Of a stretch of 64,000 bases of DNA, positions 34,290-45,840 are shown one piece after another. Under the pieces are notes generated by a model. The model worked only from the letters and a program-made list of their open reading frames with translations, searched no databases and had not been told where the DNA came from. The stretch is from Thereva unica (lineage: Eukaryota; Arthropoda; Insecta; Diptera; Therevidae), in NCBI GenBank assembly GCA_949987705.1, contig OX465286.1, forward strand, positions 16,009,676-16,073,675, read 5' to 3'. The position numbers were made by a program, and so were the translations under genes. The number at the start of each line of letters is the position of its first letter. Within the stretch, counting starts at the first letter, position 1.

Positions 34290-35230
34290 TACATTCCACA
34301 AATTCCTAGTATTCATAAATGATCTGCTCTCAATCCCTTCCAACTTATTTCTCAGCTTCGCTGATGACAGTACCCTGCGTTATTCTTACGCTTTCGACAA
34401 TATTAGACAAGCATGTGCCAGACCTTGTCTTCACCATCGTGAACCCATGTCCAACTCTATCAAAAGGGACGTCGAACACATCCTTGACTGGGGCCGCAAG
34501 AATCGTGTTGAGTTCAACCCCTCCAAAACGAAGTACAGTCTCATTACTTATACAACCTGCACCGATCTTCCTTCTGTCTCAGTGGGCAAAACAAATCTTA
34601 CAGCTGATCCTTCTCATAACATCTTGTTCTCAAATCTGAGAACTTGCGATGGAATGATCACATATTCCAAATCGCTAAACAAGCATCCAAATGTTTAGGA
34701 TTTCTTAAGAGATGCAAATTTCTGCTCCCACCAGCAGCTAGAGCTACAATTTACAAATCCTACATTCCGGCCCCGCCTCGAGTATAACTCATTTGTCTGG
34801 ACTGGCGTCTCTAAAACCGCCTTAGCGTGGCTGGACAAAGTGCAAAGCCGCGCCATCCGAATCATCGGAGATGACAGCCTTTGCATCTCCATCGACTCTC
34901 TGAGCCACCGTAGGAATGTAGCAGCGCTCTCCATGCTTTATCGCTATTACCACAGCGACTGTTCCACTGAAATTCAGGACCTTATGCCTGCACGGCAATA
35001 TTGTTCCCGCAACACAAGACTATCCCGCTCGGCTCACCTCCATACCCTACAGCCCTCCTTTCGCGCACAACATGTTCTAGAAGTTCGTTTATGAATAGAA
35101 CAACTCGACTGTGGAATAATCTCCCACAGTCAGTTTTCCCGAACTCGTACAACACCCAAGAGTTGAACCATGACCTGATCGACATGACAGACTGGTAGTA
35201 CAAAGGGTGATTCCTAAGCTTTGTTTTCCC
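34290..35230 (+). pseudogene. Jockey/CR1-group RT 3' half (family M)
   Basis: Frames give VFINDLLSIPSN, FADDSTLRYSYAF in broken form, DVEHILDWGRKNRVEFNPSK, GFLKRCKFLLPPA, and finally MNRTTRLWNNLPQSVFPNSY with HDLIDMTDW then stop. It parallels the minus-strand element at 49-53 kb through to the same 3' UTR and A-rich tail (about 35230-35243). The copy is 5'-truncated just before the catalytic FADD and carries at least three frameshifts. Confidence 0.85.
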
Positions 35231-35273
35231 ACATAAAAAAAAATTACGTGTTGCATTTTTGCTTTAAGCATAT

Positions 35274-35494
35274 CAGGACCAGTGCTAGGGTTTTTTGCGC
35301 CCGGTGCAGCATGTCATATTGCGCTCCATCATCTGCTAATTTTTTAACGCATTGAAGGAGAAAATACACAGGAAAAAAGGAAACACTTTCCCAATTTTTT
35401 TAACAAAAATTTAAATTTTCTTTTAAAAGTCCTAATTTCTGAAATTGCGCCCGGTGCAAGTGCACCATTTGCACCTATGGAAATGCTGCCCCTG
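35274..35494. mobile_element. hAT-type MITE, 221 bp
   Basis: Starts CAGGACCAGTGCTAG and ends AATGCTGCCCCTG, giving imperfect hAT-like termini. The 8-bp flanks AAGCATAT (35266-35273) and AAACATAT (35495-35502) differ at one base, as expected for an old TSD. Internal GCGCCCGGTGCA words occur twice. A partial relative lies at 22645-22740. It adjoins the 3' end of the family M relic. Confidence 0.78.
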
Positions 35495-35559
35495 AAACAT
35501 ATATTTTAGACATTCCTGTAAACAGGTGGTATGAAGGACGTCCCCAACAAACTGACAAA

Positions 35560-37990
35560 ACTATGTAGTATGTATGACCATTTTTCGTGGATATATCGCG
35601 TTAAGGATACGAGAGGTGCTTAAGAAGCTGGAGCTACAATACCTACGACAGGAGATGCTGGGCGTCGAGCATGCATGCAGAATAGATATGGTCAAATCTG
35701 CGGAGGTTATATGCAAACCTGGTACAATCGTTAAAGGCAACGTTAAGTTTGGCCCGACAAGAGGCGTCAGGGGACGGGAAAACTGAGCTAGCGTAAGTGA
35801 AGTGAGGGAGAACTAAGGTTTTGATAAGCTTTGACCAAGCACCTACAGGCAAAATGGACGCAAACAGCCAGAGGCGGCGCAAGTTACTGTAAATTTTGGA
35901 TAAGGTATGATCGGTTTGATCACAGCAGGTTAGTTGTGTGTTCAGGTAAACACCGACTCGCAGTTGGTAGGGTAAGGTTGTTTGCATGAAAGTGAGTAGT
36001 GGTAAATAAGAGTCATTTAGGTGCAACTCATTGGATAACGACCATAGATGTATTCGCTCAAGGTCAGCGTTGATGTTATAGACACAGTTTTCTACCAATC
36101 CCAGAGGACTATTTAAATAAATTTGAAAGTCATCCGCATACATGTGAATTTTGCAATCCTTAACAGAATTACAGATATCATTAATGTATATGCTGAAGAG
36201 TAATGGCCCTAGAATCGAGCCCTGCGGAACCCCACATGGAATTGGTGATGGATCAGAGATAGAATCTTGAAAGCCCACATTTTGGGAACGGTTACTTGAG
36301 TAATTCCGAACCTTTAGCAGCGCAGTTTCGCAGCTACTGCTTTTCCGGAAGCCGGACTGTATACTCGACAACAGAGACCACATTTCACAGTAGGCCTGGA
36401 TTTGGCATAACATTAATTTCTCTAATACTTTGCCTAAGAAACATAGGATACTAATGGGGCGATAATCAGAGGGATTTTTCGGGGTTTTGCATTTAGGTAA
36501 GGCAATTACTTTCGCATTTTTCCACTGAAGTGGAAAGGCTGTTATTAAAAATGTGTGTAATATAGGGGGTGATTACAGGAAAAATGCACTTAACCCTTAG
36601 CTGGCCCACCTCGATTTTGTAACATAACTGGCCTATGGGGTGTCTACGCACCCCACGCGAAAAAATCATTTCCATGGAAAATATGCAATATTGACCGTTA
36701 AAAAAATCAAGGGGGGTCTTTGACAACCCTTTTTTATGTACTAATAGTTGAGATATTTTTATTACAACGACAGAAAAAAATTAAAGGTGCGAAAAAACAT
36801 GATAACACGACATTTTGCTTCAAAAAATCAAAACTCCCTATATTTTTTGATTGTGTGGACTCCCGCACCCGCGTAAAAGCAATGTAAATAGCTCCATCTA
36901 ACACACAACCTTCAAGATAGTGTACTTCTGTGGTCCCGCATATATTATTTTCAAGATTTATATCATGAAAAACGGTTTTTTTAGATCTGGGGTGTCCCTG
37001 CACCCCCAGGTCCAGCTAAGGGTTAAGGAAGATAGGCGGAAGATTATCAAGTCCAACAGATTCTGACTTAATCGAGTAAAAAGCTTTGTGAGCTTCAGAG
37101 TAATCCACATTGCGAAAATTGAACTGCCTAAAGTTACCTTCAATTAGTCTCGATCGAGAATGGGTACCGGCATTGTTGACAATCGTGATAAAATAGTTAT
37201 TCAGTTCGTTAGCAGTAAGGCTGCTCTGGGGTGTACAAACGTCACCATGAATACCAAGTTTCTTTACGTTAGCCCAGGATACATTGTCCCAGGATAGTGC
37301 GGAACACTCTTGTAACAGCTCAGGAGTGTTAAGGGCCTTATAATCACGGTGGGAGAGAGTTTTATTCACGCTGCTTTCAGTTGCGAAGTTCAGGGAAAGA
37401 TTTAGGATGTCGTGGTGATCAAGACAACTTGGTGGGCTGAACATTTCCTATATCCGACACGAAGAAGATGTCCAACAAGGATGAATTAGGAGTACGTTGG
37501 AAGTGGATTGACAGGCTTCAGGCCAAAAGTTTTGAAAAAAGTTAGGAAGTTATTGCACGAAGAGCTGTTAGATAAGATATTTACGTTAAAGTCTCCTTCG
37601 ACAATGATGCTATCATAATTGTGGGTCGCTTCGGAGAGCCACACTTCCAATTCACTGGCTTCAGATAACGAGATTGCGCGAGTAGGGCAATAAGCCACGG
37701 TCGCGAGGCATTTCCTAACACCGCACATAATTTCAACGCTAAAGAATTCCAGGGCGTTGGATATGGAGTGTTTTATCTTGAAACACCGGAGACCGTTCCT
37801 AACATAAACAGCGCGACTCCGCCGCTTAAAAAAGGGATAACTCAAAGTACTTATCATCTTTTTATCTCAAAAGGTTATTAAGCTTAAATCCAAAAAAGCT
37901 TTCATCATAGCAAAGGCACAAACCTCTTATTCGTACAAGTTAATCTGGCAAAATTGTGGGTATCTGAGAGGGAACCAGAAAGGGGAAGTA
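35560..37990 (-). pseudogene. CR1/jockey-group ORF2 relic, minus strand
   Basis: Reading down the minus strand: endonuclease traces from about 37990, AVYVRNGLRCFKIKHSISNA, IVEGDFNVNIL (usual GDFN), SLLDIFFVSDIGNV, then ALNTPELLQECSALSW, VDYSEAHKAFYSIKSESVG and LDNLPPIFLN. After the piggyBac-type insert come PVITPYITHIFNNSLST, NPSDYRPISILCFLGKVLEK and IQSGFRKSSSCETALLKV. An in-frame deletion then removes the DFSKAFD region, and NYSSNRSQNVGF leads to GVPQGSILGPLLFSIYINDI and YADD at 36129-36140. Loss of motif A makes the RT dead. The 3' end is ill-defined. Confidence 0.85.
36594..37022. mobile_element. piggyBac-type non-autonomous element, 429 bp
   Basis: Ends CCCTTAGCTGGCCC and, inverted, CCCTTAGCTGGACC are flanked by TTAA at 36590-36593 and 37023-37026, the TSD that defines piggyBac-like elements. 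Subterminal GGGGTGTCTACGCACCCC and GGGGTGTCCCTGCACCCCC are short palindromes near each end. No transposase motif is seen. It splits the minus-strand RT between LPPIFLN and the next segment, so it is younger. Confidence 0.9.
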
Positions 37991-38463
37991 TGAAGAAGGA
38001 GAGGGAAAGGCAGCAGAACCATCCTTGCTATACCACTGCAAGTTTTGGCGTTAAGCTTTTTGATAAGACGCACTAAAAGATCAACAGTGTATTACTTCTT
38101 CTTTGTCCGAAGCTATACTCATACTTCTGACTTGTTCCCATACTGTAAGTTTTTTGTTGAATGCAGACTTTTTTTGGAAAGAATAACAAAAGTACTAATT
38201 GCTATTGGGGCGGTAATTTTGTAGGAATTGTAGGAATCCAATTTTTACAAGTTTCCAAGAGTCAAGGATAAACTTCGACGAAAAGAATGATGAATGCGAA
38301 CTTGCGCAAAGGTTTGTTTATTCAAACACAAAATCGCATTATTAACGAACATAGAGATTTAAATTATTAAGAGCACAGTCGATTTATTACCCTTCGAGCT
38401 ACACTGTTACACTTTGCGAGAGCTAAATATAGCCCATTAATTGAATGAACGAGACTCGTTTAA

Positions 38464-38804
38464 AGCAGCCTACACACGACAAACTTGGTTGCCAACTAAG
38501 TTGGCAACATTTGGAGTTGGTGTCAGAATTGAAAGTGTGTGGATTGGTTAACAACTTAAAATTGAAGTTTGCCGACGGTTGGAGTGAAATCAAATTTTTT
38601 TTGATTTTTAGTAGACGTTGGCAACCATGTTGTATGTTTGTAGTGGTGTTGAGAACTTAGCCAGCGAACATCCTTTGAAATAGTCATTTGAACTGTGCAC
38701 TTCTGTGGATGTTTGCACGGATGTTGGCGATCTAGTTGGAGTGTCTGTAATTTCATGATGCCAAATTAGTTGTCAACCTGCAAGTTTGTCGTGTGTAGGC
38801 TGCT
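38464..38804. mobile_element. PIF/Harbinger-like MITE, 341 bp
   Basis: Perfect inverted ends of 24 bp beginning AGCAGCCTACACACGACAAA, with weaker pairing continuing to about 47 bp. Flanked by TAA at 38461-38463 and 38805-38807, the 3-bp TSD usual for PIF/Harbinger. The interior has GTTGGCAAC words and no coding capacity. Confidence 0.88.
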
Positions 38805-38879
38805 TAAGACTCGCGGTAGGCAAGCGATAACAGAAGAATTTCTATAAATAATCATTTTTATTTAGTTGTTCCGAAGAAC

Positions 38880-39425
38880 GAATACTGTTGAACTGATTGA
38901 TTTGGGGTAAATTGGTGGTGATTTGGTATTGACTTGGTGTCAATAGGTGTAGATTTGGTGTCGTTTGGTGTTGATTTAGTGCCATTTGGTGTTGATGTGG
39001 TGTGATATGGTGTCAATTGGTGTTGAGTTTGGTGTCAATTGGAGTTGATTTGGTATTGATTTGGTGTCAATTTCTGCTGAATTGGTGGCGATTGGTGTCA
39101 ATTGGAGTTGATTTGGTGTCCTTTGGTGTTAAGTTGGTGCCAATTGGTGTTGAATTGTTGTCATTTGGTGTTGATTTGGTGTCATTTTGTGTCAATTGAT
39201 GTTGAGTTGGTGTCAATTCGCATCAATTGTTGTTGAATTGGTGTCAAATAGTTTTGATTTGGTGTCACTGGGTTGATTTGGTGCTGGACATAGTGTCAAT
39301 TGGAGTTGATGTGGTGTCATTTGGTATTGATTTGGTGTCATTTGGTGTTAATTCGGTGTCATTTGGTATCAATTAGTATGACTTGGGTGTTGATTTGGTG
39401 TCATTTCGTGTTAACTCGTTAGCAT
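38880..39425. repeat. TTGGTGTTGAT minisatellite, large copy
   Basis: Words of 17-24 bp, for example TTTGGTGTCAATTGGAGTTG and TTTGGTGTCATTTGGTGTTG, repeat with variation over about 545 bp. GTGTCA and GTGTTGAT alternate. No real gene despite an open frame at 39002-39199. Confidence 0.9.
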
Positions 39426-39599
39426 GTTACCTAAAACCAAGCCAACAAGTCTCCTGGTATCAAGCCAAACATTGTTCTGACATCTGTACACACGGAATAT
39501 CATTAACCAATTGTTCTACATCTTAGACATCATTCATTAATGAATGATTGCTCTATCGAAATTAAAAATCTATCTCTACACGGTGACACCACTTCTCTA

Positions 39600-39890
39600 G
39601 GAAAGCAAGCGGTTAGCTTGCTTAACTCATCTAACAGCTTACAACTCCAGTAATGAATAGAACAGCTCAACTGTGGAATCACCTTCTGTAATCAGTATTT
39701 CCGAACTGGTACAAAATGCAAGCAAGGTTCATCGGTTCTTCCTGTTCCTCTCAGACTCCTTCACCTTATCCTCTCTCTCTATCTACCGTGCGTATTAAGC
39801 GTATTGCTGGAGATATTACATGACGGACTGGTAGAACACAGAGTGACTGCTAAATTTAATTCTGTCCCATAAAAAGAAACTACACAATAA
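39600..39890 (+). mobile_element. Family M 3' end fragment
   Basis: AATGAATAGAACAGCTCAAC, GTGGAATCACCTTCTG and CATGACGGACTGGTAGAACA parallel the last coding bases and 3' UTR of the copies at 35095-35210 and, inverted, 49035-49250. Only the final 250-300 bp are present, with an internal duplication or insertion near 39730-39810. Confidence 0.7.
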
Positions 39891-40139
39891 AACTAGTTCA
39901 GATCGAAGGTTACGAAGGGAACAAGGGCTGCCGAACGGCTCCCACTTATCAGGTGCTGTAATGTTTGTGATTTTTAAGGGTGTAAGTATATTAGGGTCGT
40001 GAACCGGAGCTTCGCTCAATTGGGTGGTCAATGGAAACTGTTTATTTCGGACATTGTGTGTTTTATTAAACAGACCGAGCTGTAGCCAACTAGTTACGGT
40101 CAAGGTGTGGAGCTAATTATGAGAATCCGTCACTTGCTC

Positions 40140-41300
40140 TCGTTGTTTTGACGTTATACATTCAGCTGTACTTCATATATAGATCCCAAAAAGGGCAATA
40201 TTGTTTGCATAACCATAATGGCAATAATAACAAAAAAAAAAACTAAATCAATTCTCGCAAGAGCACCTAAAATGCCCTGTTCGTCCTCTTGGCTGTGTTG
40301 TTCTTCTGATCCGAGCAATCATGAGCGATACATCTCAAACGGCCACAATGGGAACGGCCAGAATATGGAAAAACTCAAGAGTTGGAGTCCTCTGGAAGTC
40401 TGTGTTCTTTCTGAGACCTCCACAGAAAAAAACGCGCGCAAAAAACGATCTCAAAAACGAAAATAATAAATTTTCTTGAAAATCGATTCTGAATTTCTGT
40501 GCCCAGAGCCCCCGAGTGTTCGGCTGTATGTCCATATGTGCATATATGTCCCTTCAAAAGTTGCCAGCAGGGCCATATGTGTGACATAGAGCCCAGAGCC
40601 AAGCCAGGGCATTATCCAACAAAAGGTACACTTTTGCCCCTTTTTACTTGGCGGATTTTTTCGCCTCGTTTTGCTTTCTTTCGCTTACCGGAACTTTTTT
40701 CTTATTTTGTTTTTGTTTTTTACCTTTTGCCCCCAAGTGTATTAGTGACATTCAACTTAGCCAAGGTATCATTAAATTTACTGTTGTCCCTTTTCTTGGT
40801 TTTTCACAATTTATATATGAATTGTGTTCGAAGGACCGTATATCATTTAGATATCATTAATTCCGATTATGTCTGTATTGGGAGCCGGGGAAAAGGTGAG
40901 GTGAGCATGGCAGAAGGACTGACATTGGGGATACTTATTATTCGAGCAACATTTTTTTTTATATTCTCCTTGCTGTTGTTGTTGATGGTTGTTTCTTTTG
41001 GTTTTTTTGTATGCGAGCGATGCGACGACGAGGAGGAAACAAAACGAACCCAAAACAAAAAAAAAATCAGAGCAGTGGAATACACGGAGGGCCACAAAAG
41101 TAGAACGTGCGCTTCATAAAAATTATAGAAAAGTGAATATTAATTATTTTCTGGATTTATCAGGAATTGCAGAAAAACGCAGAAAAATAATAATTGCCCT
41201 TAACACAACAGGGCTTGTCCATTCGTTAGAGGCTTGCTGCAGTGTGGCTTGTGCTTTTAAGTTACTTTGTTCACCCCCCCCCCCTCTTCAATCTAAACAT
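40140..41300. other. Non-coding spacer
   Basis: T-rich and A-rich runs with no recognised gene. The 206-codon frame at 40499-41119 is hydrophobic low-complexity sequence arising from T-runs and is not credited. A run of 12-13 C occurs at about 41274-41285. Confidence 0.4.
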
Positions 41301-41309
41301 TCTAAAATT

Positions 41310-41672
41310 GTGACCAGTCACAAGTCACAAGCTGTCATCTACGTCTTTTTCTTTTTTTTCAGTTTAACCGTCGACCGTTACAGTCGTGTTGTCCGGCTTC
41401 TCCTACCGTTTTCGCCTCTATAGACATAATCTTTTAATTTAAACCTCCCTTTTGATACATATAACGATTTAGTGACAGTGAAAGTTCTTGTGTGTCCTAA
41501 TTGATCTAAAATCAAGAAAAAATAAGTTAAAATAATCAATATAACATAATTTCTCATCGGTTGCCACATCACTTATACTTAGACTCTAAGTTACTTTTCA
41601 TTTACTATAAGCCTTCAAGTTGAGACTCACCATACACACACTTGTGATTGTGTTGTGACTTGTGTATGCGGG
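41310..41672. mobile_element. TIR element of the CACAAGTCACAA family, copy 2
   Basis: The left tip GTGACCAGTCACAAGTCACA lies at about 41310, and the right arm TTCAAGTTGAGACTCACCAT, ACACACACTTGTG and GTTGTGACTTGTG lies at about 41617-41672. The arms match the element at 18287-18777, although the left arm is shortened. No coding capacity. Confidence 0.6.
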
Positions 41673-41954
41673 GTTTTAGATGGTGAAAGGTGTATTCGAT
41701 TTTGATAATAAGCAGAGAAAATGGTCATTCACTAATCATTATTGGTCCTATATAATATCCAAACCAAGTTTAGATATCACTCTCACCCTATAATCTAAAT
41801 TGAACAGCTTTTTATAAAAACAACACATGTCACTTGTTGCTCGAATTGAGTGGTAAACGCCATCTTTTAAAGAATAAACAGATAGTCAGTCAGTTGCGTT
41901 TTTATGTTCTGCTGAAAAACTTTATTTTATGACATGTGCTGTTGTTGTAAAAAG

Positions 41955-42440
41955 CTCTTCAATTGTGACTAGTCATAAGTCACACGCTTTTTAGACTCAT
42001 ACTAGCCAATGGGGGTAGAGGTAATAAAAAGGGTAATAGAACTAAACATAATAAACATAAACTAAAAAGTATGCTCAAATATTAGTTTTTGTAACTTAAA
42101 AAGTAATTAAAAGGTAATAAAAGGTAATGAAAAGGTAATAAAAAGGAAATAAAAAGGTAATGAAAAGGATAATAAAACGAAATTTTATATATCTAAAGGA
42201 ACCCACAAAAATAATAGATTATCCCTCCTACATATTGTAAAAACAGTCACAAATCACAACGCAATCATAATTTTGTCATAACTCTCAACTAAATGAAAAG
42301 TAAATAAAGAAGATTTAGCTTCTGTCAACATATATTGACATTGAAAGCAAAAATAAGAAGTTCATAGGAGGTAAGCGCGTATCGCCAAAGCGCTTTTGAC
42401 TTGTCACTAGTCACAATTCTAGAAGTTTCTTAAAGAAAGA
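41955..42440. repeat. CACAAGTCACAA fragments and AAAAGGTAAT microsatellite
   Basis: GTGACTAGTCATAAGTCACA at about 41965, GTCACAAATCACAACGCAAT at about 42246 and GACTTGTCACTAGTCACAAT at about 42398 are scattered tips of the TIR family. Between them, 42060-42180 is a degenerate AAAAAGGTAATGAAAAGG microsatellite. Confidence 0.6.
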
Positions 42441-42649
42441 AGCTTTTAATCGAGTTTGAAAACTGGAAGGGAATGTTGTAGTGGTGGAGTCAAAATTGCG
42501 CGGACCTTTCTGTTATCAAAATTGCATGGACCAAATAGTCATAGACATACCAAACTTCCTCGATTGACCTCGCTTCGCCCTTTCTCATGATCATTGTCAC
42601 GAGTGCTGGATTGAAATTTTTTATTAATATACATAAATAAATATGAAGC

Positions 42650-43560
42650 ACCTCTCAATGCTCCAACCACTTCTGGGGCTTCCATAGCCCCCAACAGGCC
42701 GTCCTACAAAGCCGGTTGGACATTTCCTGTGAACCTATGCAGCAGGGTGTTGATCTTGGCCCTAGTGAAGGGGAATTTTCGGGATCCCTCTTCAATGAGG
42801 GCAGTCTGAGCCCGCGAACCGCCATTGAGCACGCGGATATCACTCTTTCAATGGAAAAAGATCTCCTTAGAGGCCCACATGCGAAACCGCTTTCACCTTC
42901 TGCTCCATCGGCGGAGCGAGCCGAAAAAGCTAAAGGTACTTTCAAAAACCGGAGTGGCGCAGCCAGCAAACGTTTTAAGCGGCTTTTGGAAGCTGGCTAC
43001 TCCCGTGAAGATGCTGCCAGGATTTGCGCGGCCCCCGAGGAAGAGAGGAAACCCATTCTTTCTATTAAAAAGAGGGGTAGATACTCTGGATTCTCTCCTG
43101 GCTATGATGCCTCTGCGAAAAGGGTAAAAGGCTACGGTTACACTGTCTGGAAAGACTGCTGCTCACCAAAGAAGTCTGCACCCATAATGAAGCCTAAAGT
43201 AGCTTCAAAGCCGGCCTTCTGCCAAATGGCAGAGAGTGTCAGAATGGTTGTGCTCGCGACTGACTACCCGGAGACTCTTCTGACTACGGATCAATTAATC
43301 GCCATGCAAAGGGAGTCATCTGGAGGCGATAACCCAGTTGGGAAAAAAGCTCTGAGCCATCGTGGCTGAGAGGTGTGATGGTTAGCCTTAAGTACTGGGA
43401 AGGAGCTAGTCTTGTCGCTGTGGAAGAAGACACGCTGCTGCTGTGCAGCCATGTGGTGGTCGGGTACTTCCCGGTTACAATTGAAGACGCTACTGATCTG
43501 AGAACTCTAAGGGTGCAAGAATGAGAGTACTCCACAAAGTGCACCGTACAATATTCACAG
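42650..43560 (+). pseudogene. DUF4780-type ORF1 of an R1/LOA-group element
   Basis: The first 217 codons (42716-43369) include AASKRFKRLLEAGYSREDAA, a helix typical of these ORF1s, and VRMVVLATDYPETLLTTDQL, the start of the DUF4780 domain. After a frameshift the domain continues as MVSLKYWEGASLVAVEEDTLL and IEDATDLRTLRVQE, then decays. The domain is known from non-LTR element ORF1 proteins of arthropods. There is no intact C-terminus and the ORF2 endonuclease and RT do not follow. Confidence 0.7.
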
Positions 43561-43884
43561 AGATGACGTTCTGTGTAAACCAAAGCTGAGGCTGACGGGT
43601 GGCCAAATTGGGTACAAGTTTGGATGGGCTTAGGATCAAGGCTGCTGAAAATCCTGTGCCCACGGCTGCCCCCAGCCAACTCACAATGTCCCCTCAGCGA
43701 CCGCCAACAATTCGCGAGCAGCGGCGACCATTACCGCTCCTATCACTAAGGAAGCAGACACCCCATCTGAAGCCTGCTCCGGGAATGGGAGAGGTAAGAT
43801 CCAATGTGAGGATGGGGACCCCTGCACTCTCTGGGCTGGTGGTTGGGGACCTCTAACGAGGTAATGAGTCCCTCCAACATTGCT

Positions 43885-44000
43885 TAACTACCATCTAAAC
43901 AAAATAGGGCTGGTAGCGGATTGTAGCTGCGGTAATGCGGGCAGCTTTCGAAACTGCGGAGCACCTGCTGCGAGACTGTGAGGCTACAGGGTTTTAAAAG
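43885..44000 (+). pseudogene. ORF2 C-terminal relic (ETAEHLL zinc-like motif)
   Basis: Broken frames give HLNKIGLVADC and then ETAEHLLRDCEATGF, the CCHC-like C-terminal motif (C-x-C...ETAEHLL-C) of R1/LOA-group ORF2 proteins. It lies about 350 bp after the ORF1 relic, so almost all of ORF2 is deleted from this copy. Confidence 0.6.
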
Positions 44001-44104
44001 ACGGGGATGCCGCAATAGACCAAATAAAATAGGTCGCTGTGCCCGCCAAGGCGCCCCTGAACAAGAAATAGAATGGTGTCCTATGCCACTTGATGTCCTT
44101 TCTC

Positions 44105-44400
44105 TTAAACATCATCAAGACTCGGATAGTTCATGTTCCACGGACGATTGCAGCCCCTAAAATCCACATCACTACACGCTTTTGCTAATTGCCCAGAATC
44201 TTGTACCTTTCCCTCTGCTAGAGCTCCATCGGCATGAATATTTATAATGTCCTTCCTCCAGTCTCCGTAATAGCTGCAATCTCCGATTACCACCACTGGC
44301 TTTCGCCGGGAGAAAATTCTTTCCACTTTAGCCGAATTGTAATTGAGTCTGAATGACATTGCGGAATTATTCTTTTCAGCTAGAAAACATTCTCCTTTGG
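44105..44400 (-). pseudogene. Possible RNase H-type relic
   Basis: The minus-strand frame gives FSRRKPVVVIGDCSYYGDWR followed by INIHADGALAEGKVQ, which loosely fits the stretch leading to the first RNase H aspartate in LOA-group elements. The rest is unrecognised. This could be chance. Confidence 0.25.
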
Positions 44401-45260
44401 CATTTGCTAAATGTCGTTTTCCTACTGCCCCTTCCCCTGAGCAGTCCAGGTCCAGGCCGTGAAGAAAGCCCAGAACTTCTCGGGATGGGTGGAGGGGGGC
44501 TTTGTATAGTATAGTTTTCTGGGCTTCAGTGGAAGATAAACGTTCGCCTCATGTTTAAGACGCTAATGTATGTTCAATGAGATCATTTATTTAGTTATGC
44601 TCCCCCTGATTACACCCGGAATTGGACCAAGATACGAGATATCATTCCAGTCTTACTGACGCTTAAACCGCTTAGGGGGCGGCAATTTGGGGCTGGCTCC
44701 GGACGGCATCCCGGACTATTTTTCCTACCCAAAGAGCAAATAGGGCATATATCGTGTGTTGCTTTTCACTATGCATTGACGTGGATCCTTCATATCCGAG
44801 AAGCGCGGCGTGTTGGTGAAATATTATCGTCGAGCGGAGCCTGGTTCTGATTACATGGCATAATTGTGATTTCGCCCCGAAAGTGACTTGTTAATTTCGA
44901 GATTATCAAGATGCGATGGGGACGATCTGGAGTGTGGAGGGGGTGTTTTTATGTCTCCCAAGGTGTATCATGCTCAGAAATTTATTATTTATTGTGCAAA
45001 TGTTTTGTGGGAGCTGGTAATTTCTTCTTATTTTGTGTGTGGGGGAAGAACTGTGTGCATGTGCTTTGGCGGGGATACGGCAGAATTGGGTGTATGGAAA
45101 GAATATTTTTCTATTATGAATATATTCATTAGACACGCTTTTGGGGGTTGTGTAATTTGAAAATAGTAGGGGGGCGTCTGACCCCTCTCAACTATCATCG
45201 CACAAGTCGAACAGCAGACTCGACTCCATCTCGCGTCACAGCTGTTAACCAGAATACTAT
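44400..45260. other. Unassigned spacer
   Basis: No gene or mobile-element terminus recognised. The plus strand from 44925 to 45175 is GT-rich and the frames there are low-complexity. Confidence 0.4.
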
Positions 45261-45261
45261 A

Positions 45262-45486
45262 TGGGTCGCGCCAAAACAGTTGATGCCGAGAAAGTCGCGT
45301 TTTCCATGCGCAGTAGAATCCCCGCATGCCGTTCCCGTCCCTTTTGCCTAGTCGCAACAAATTTCGAAGGGGAAATTTGAAAATACATAAGCGCATTTCT
45401 TATCGATATGTGCGCAATATTTATTTGTGTGCAGCTTTAATTTCCCCAGCCGCGCGCTCCGGCATCAACTGTTTTGGCGCGACCCA
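45262..45486. mobile_element. TA-flanked MITE, copy 2 (225 bp)
   Basis: Ends TGGGTCGCGCCAAAACAGTT and its complement; TA flanks at 45260-45261 and 45487-45488. The interior is the reverse-orientation homologue of 21481-21704, sharing GCATGCGGGGATTCTACTGC. The outermost bases differ between the copies (TGGGTCGCGCC versus GAGGTTCCACC) while each copy keeps its own ends complementary. Confidence 0.9.
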
Positions 45487-45649
45487 TACCAGTTCGTTAT
45501 GTGCGTTCAGGTCATGGTGCAATATCCAGTAGGTAAGCTTGGTGCAAAGGAAAGAATAGAGGACAAGGATGGGTTAAAGCAAGAATCTGGAGGGTGCTGA
45601 AGGAGGAGCGCTCAAGTGCCCCTCCCTCCCCATCCACAGCTTTAAGCCC

Positions 45650-45840
45650 ACCCAATACGCACTAATCCAGCGAAGTTCAACTAATTTCACACAGGTGACG
45701 CTCATATCCAAAGCTTACCACAAAAAAGCTCACCACACACAGGTTCTTGTCTCGAATAAAGCTAACACCCGAACCAACAATCGATGTCGTCTCGAGTCCA
45801 GTATCCCTGTCACTATACTGCTGACCACAACATCCTCGTG
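45650..45840 (-). repeat. Dispersed repeat D, copy 3 (inverted)
   Basis: Reverse complement of the family at 25535 and 28255: on the plus strand ATTTCACACAGGTGACGCTC, ACACAGGTTCTTGTCTCGAA and AAAGCTAACACCCGAACCA. It lies close to, but outside, MITE copy 2. Confidence 0.6.

Noticed and set aside
39002..39199. Open frame rich in valine and leucine
   Set aside because: It is a translation of the TTGGTGTTGAT minisatellite.
40499..41119. 206-codon open frame on the plus strand
   Set aside because: Composition is dominated by F, L, K and S from T- and A-runs; no domain, and the opposite strand is equally open. Likely chance.
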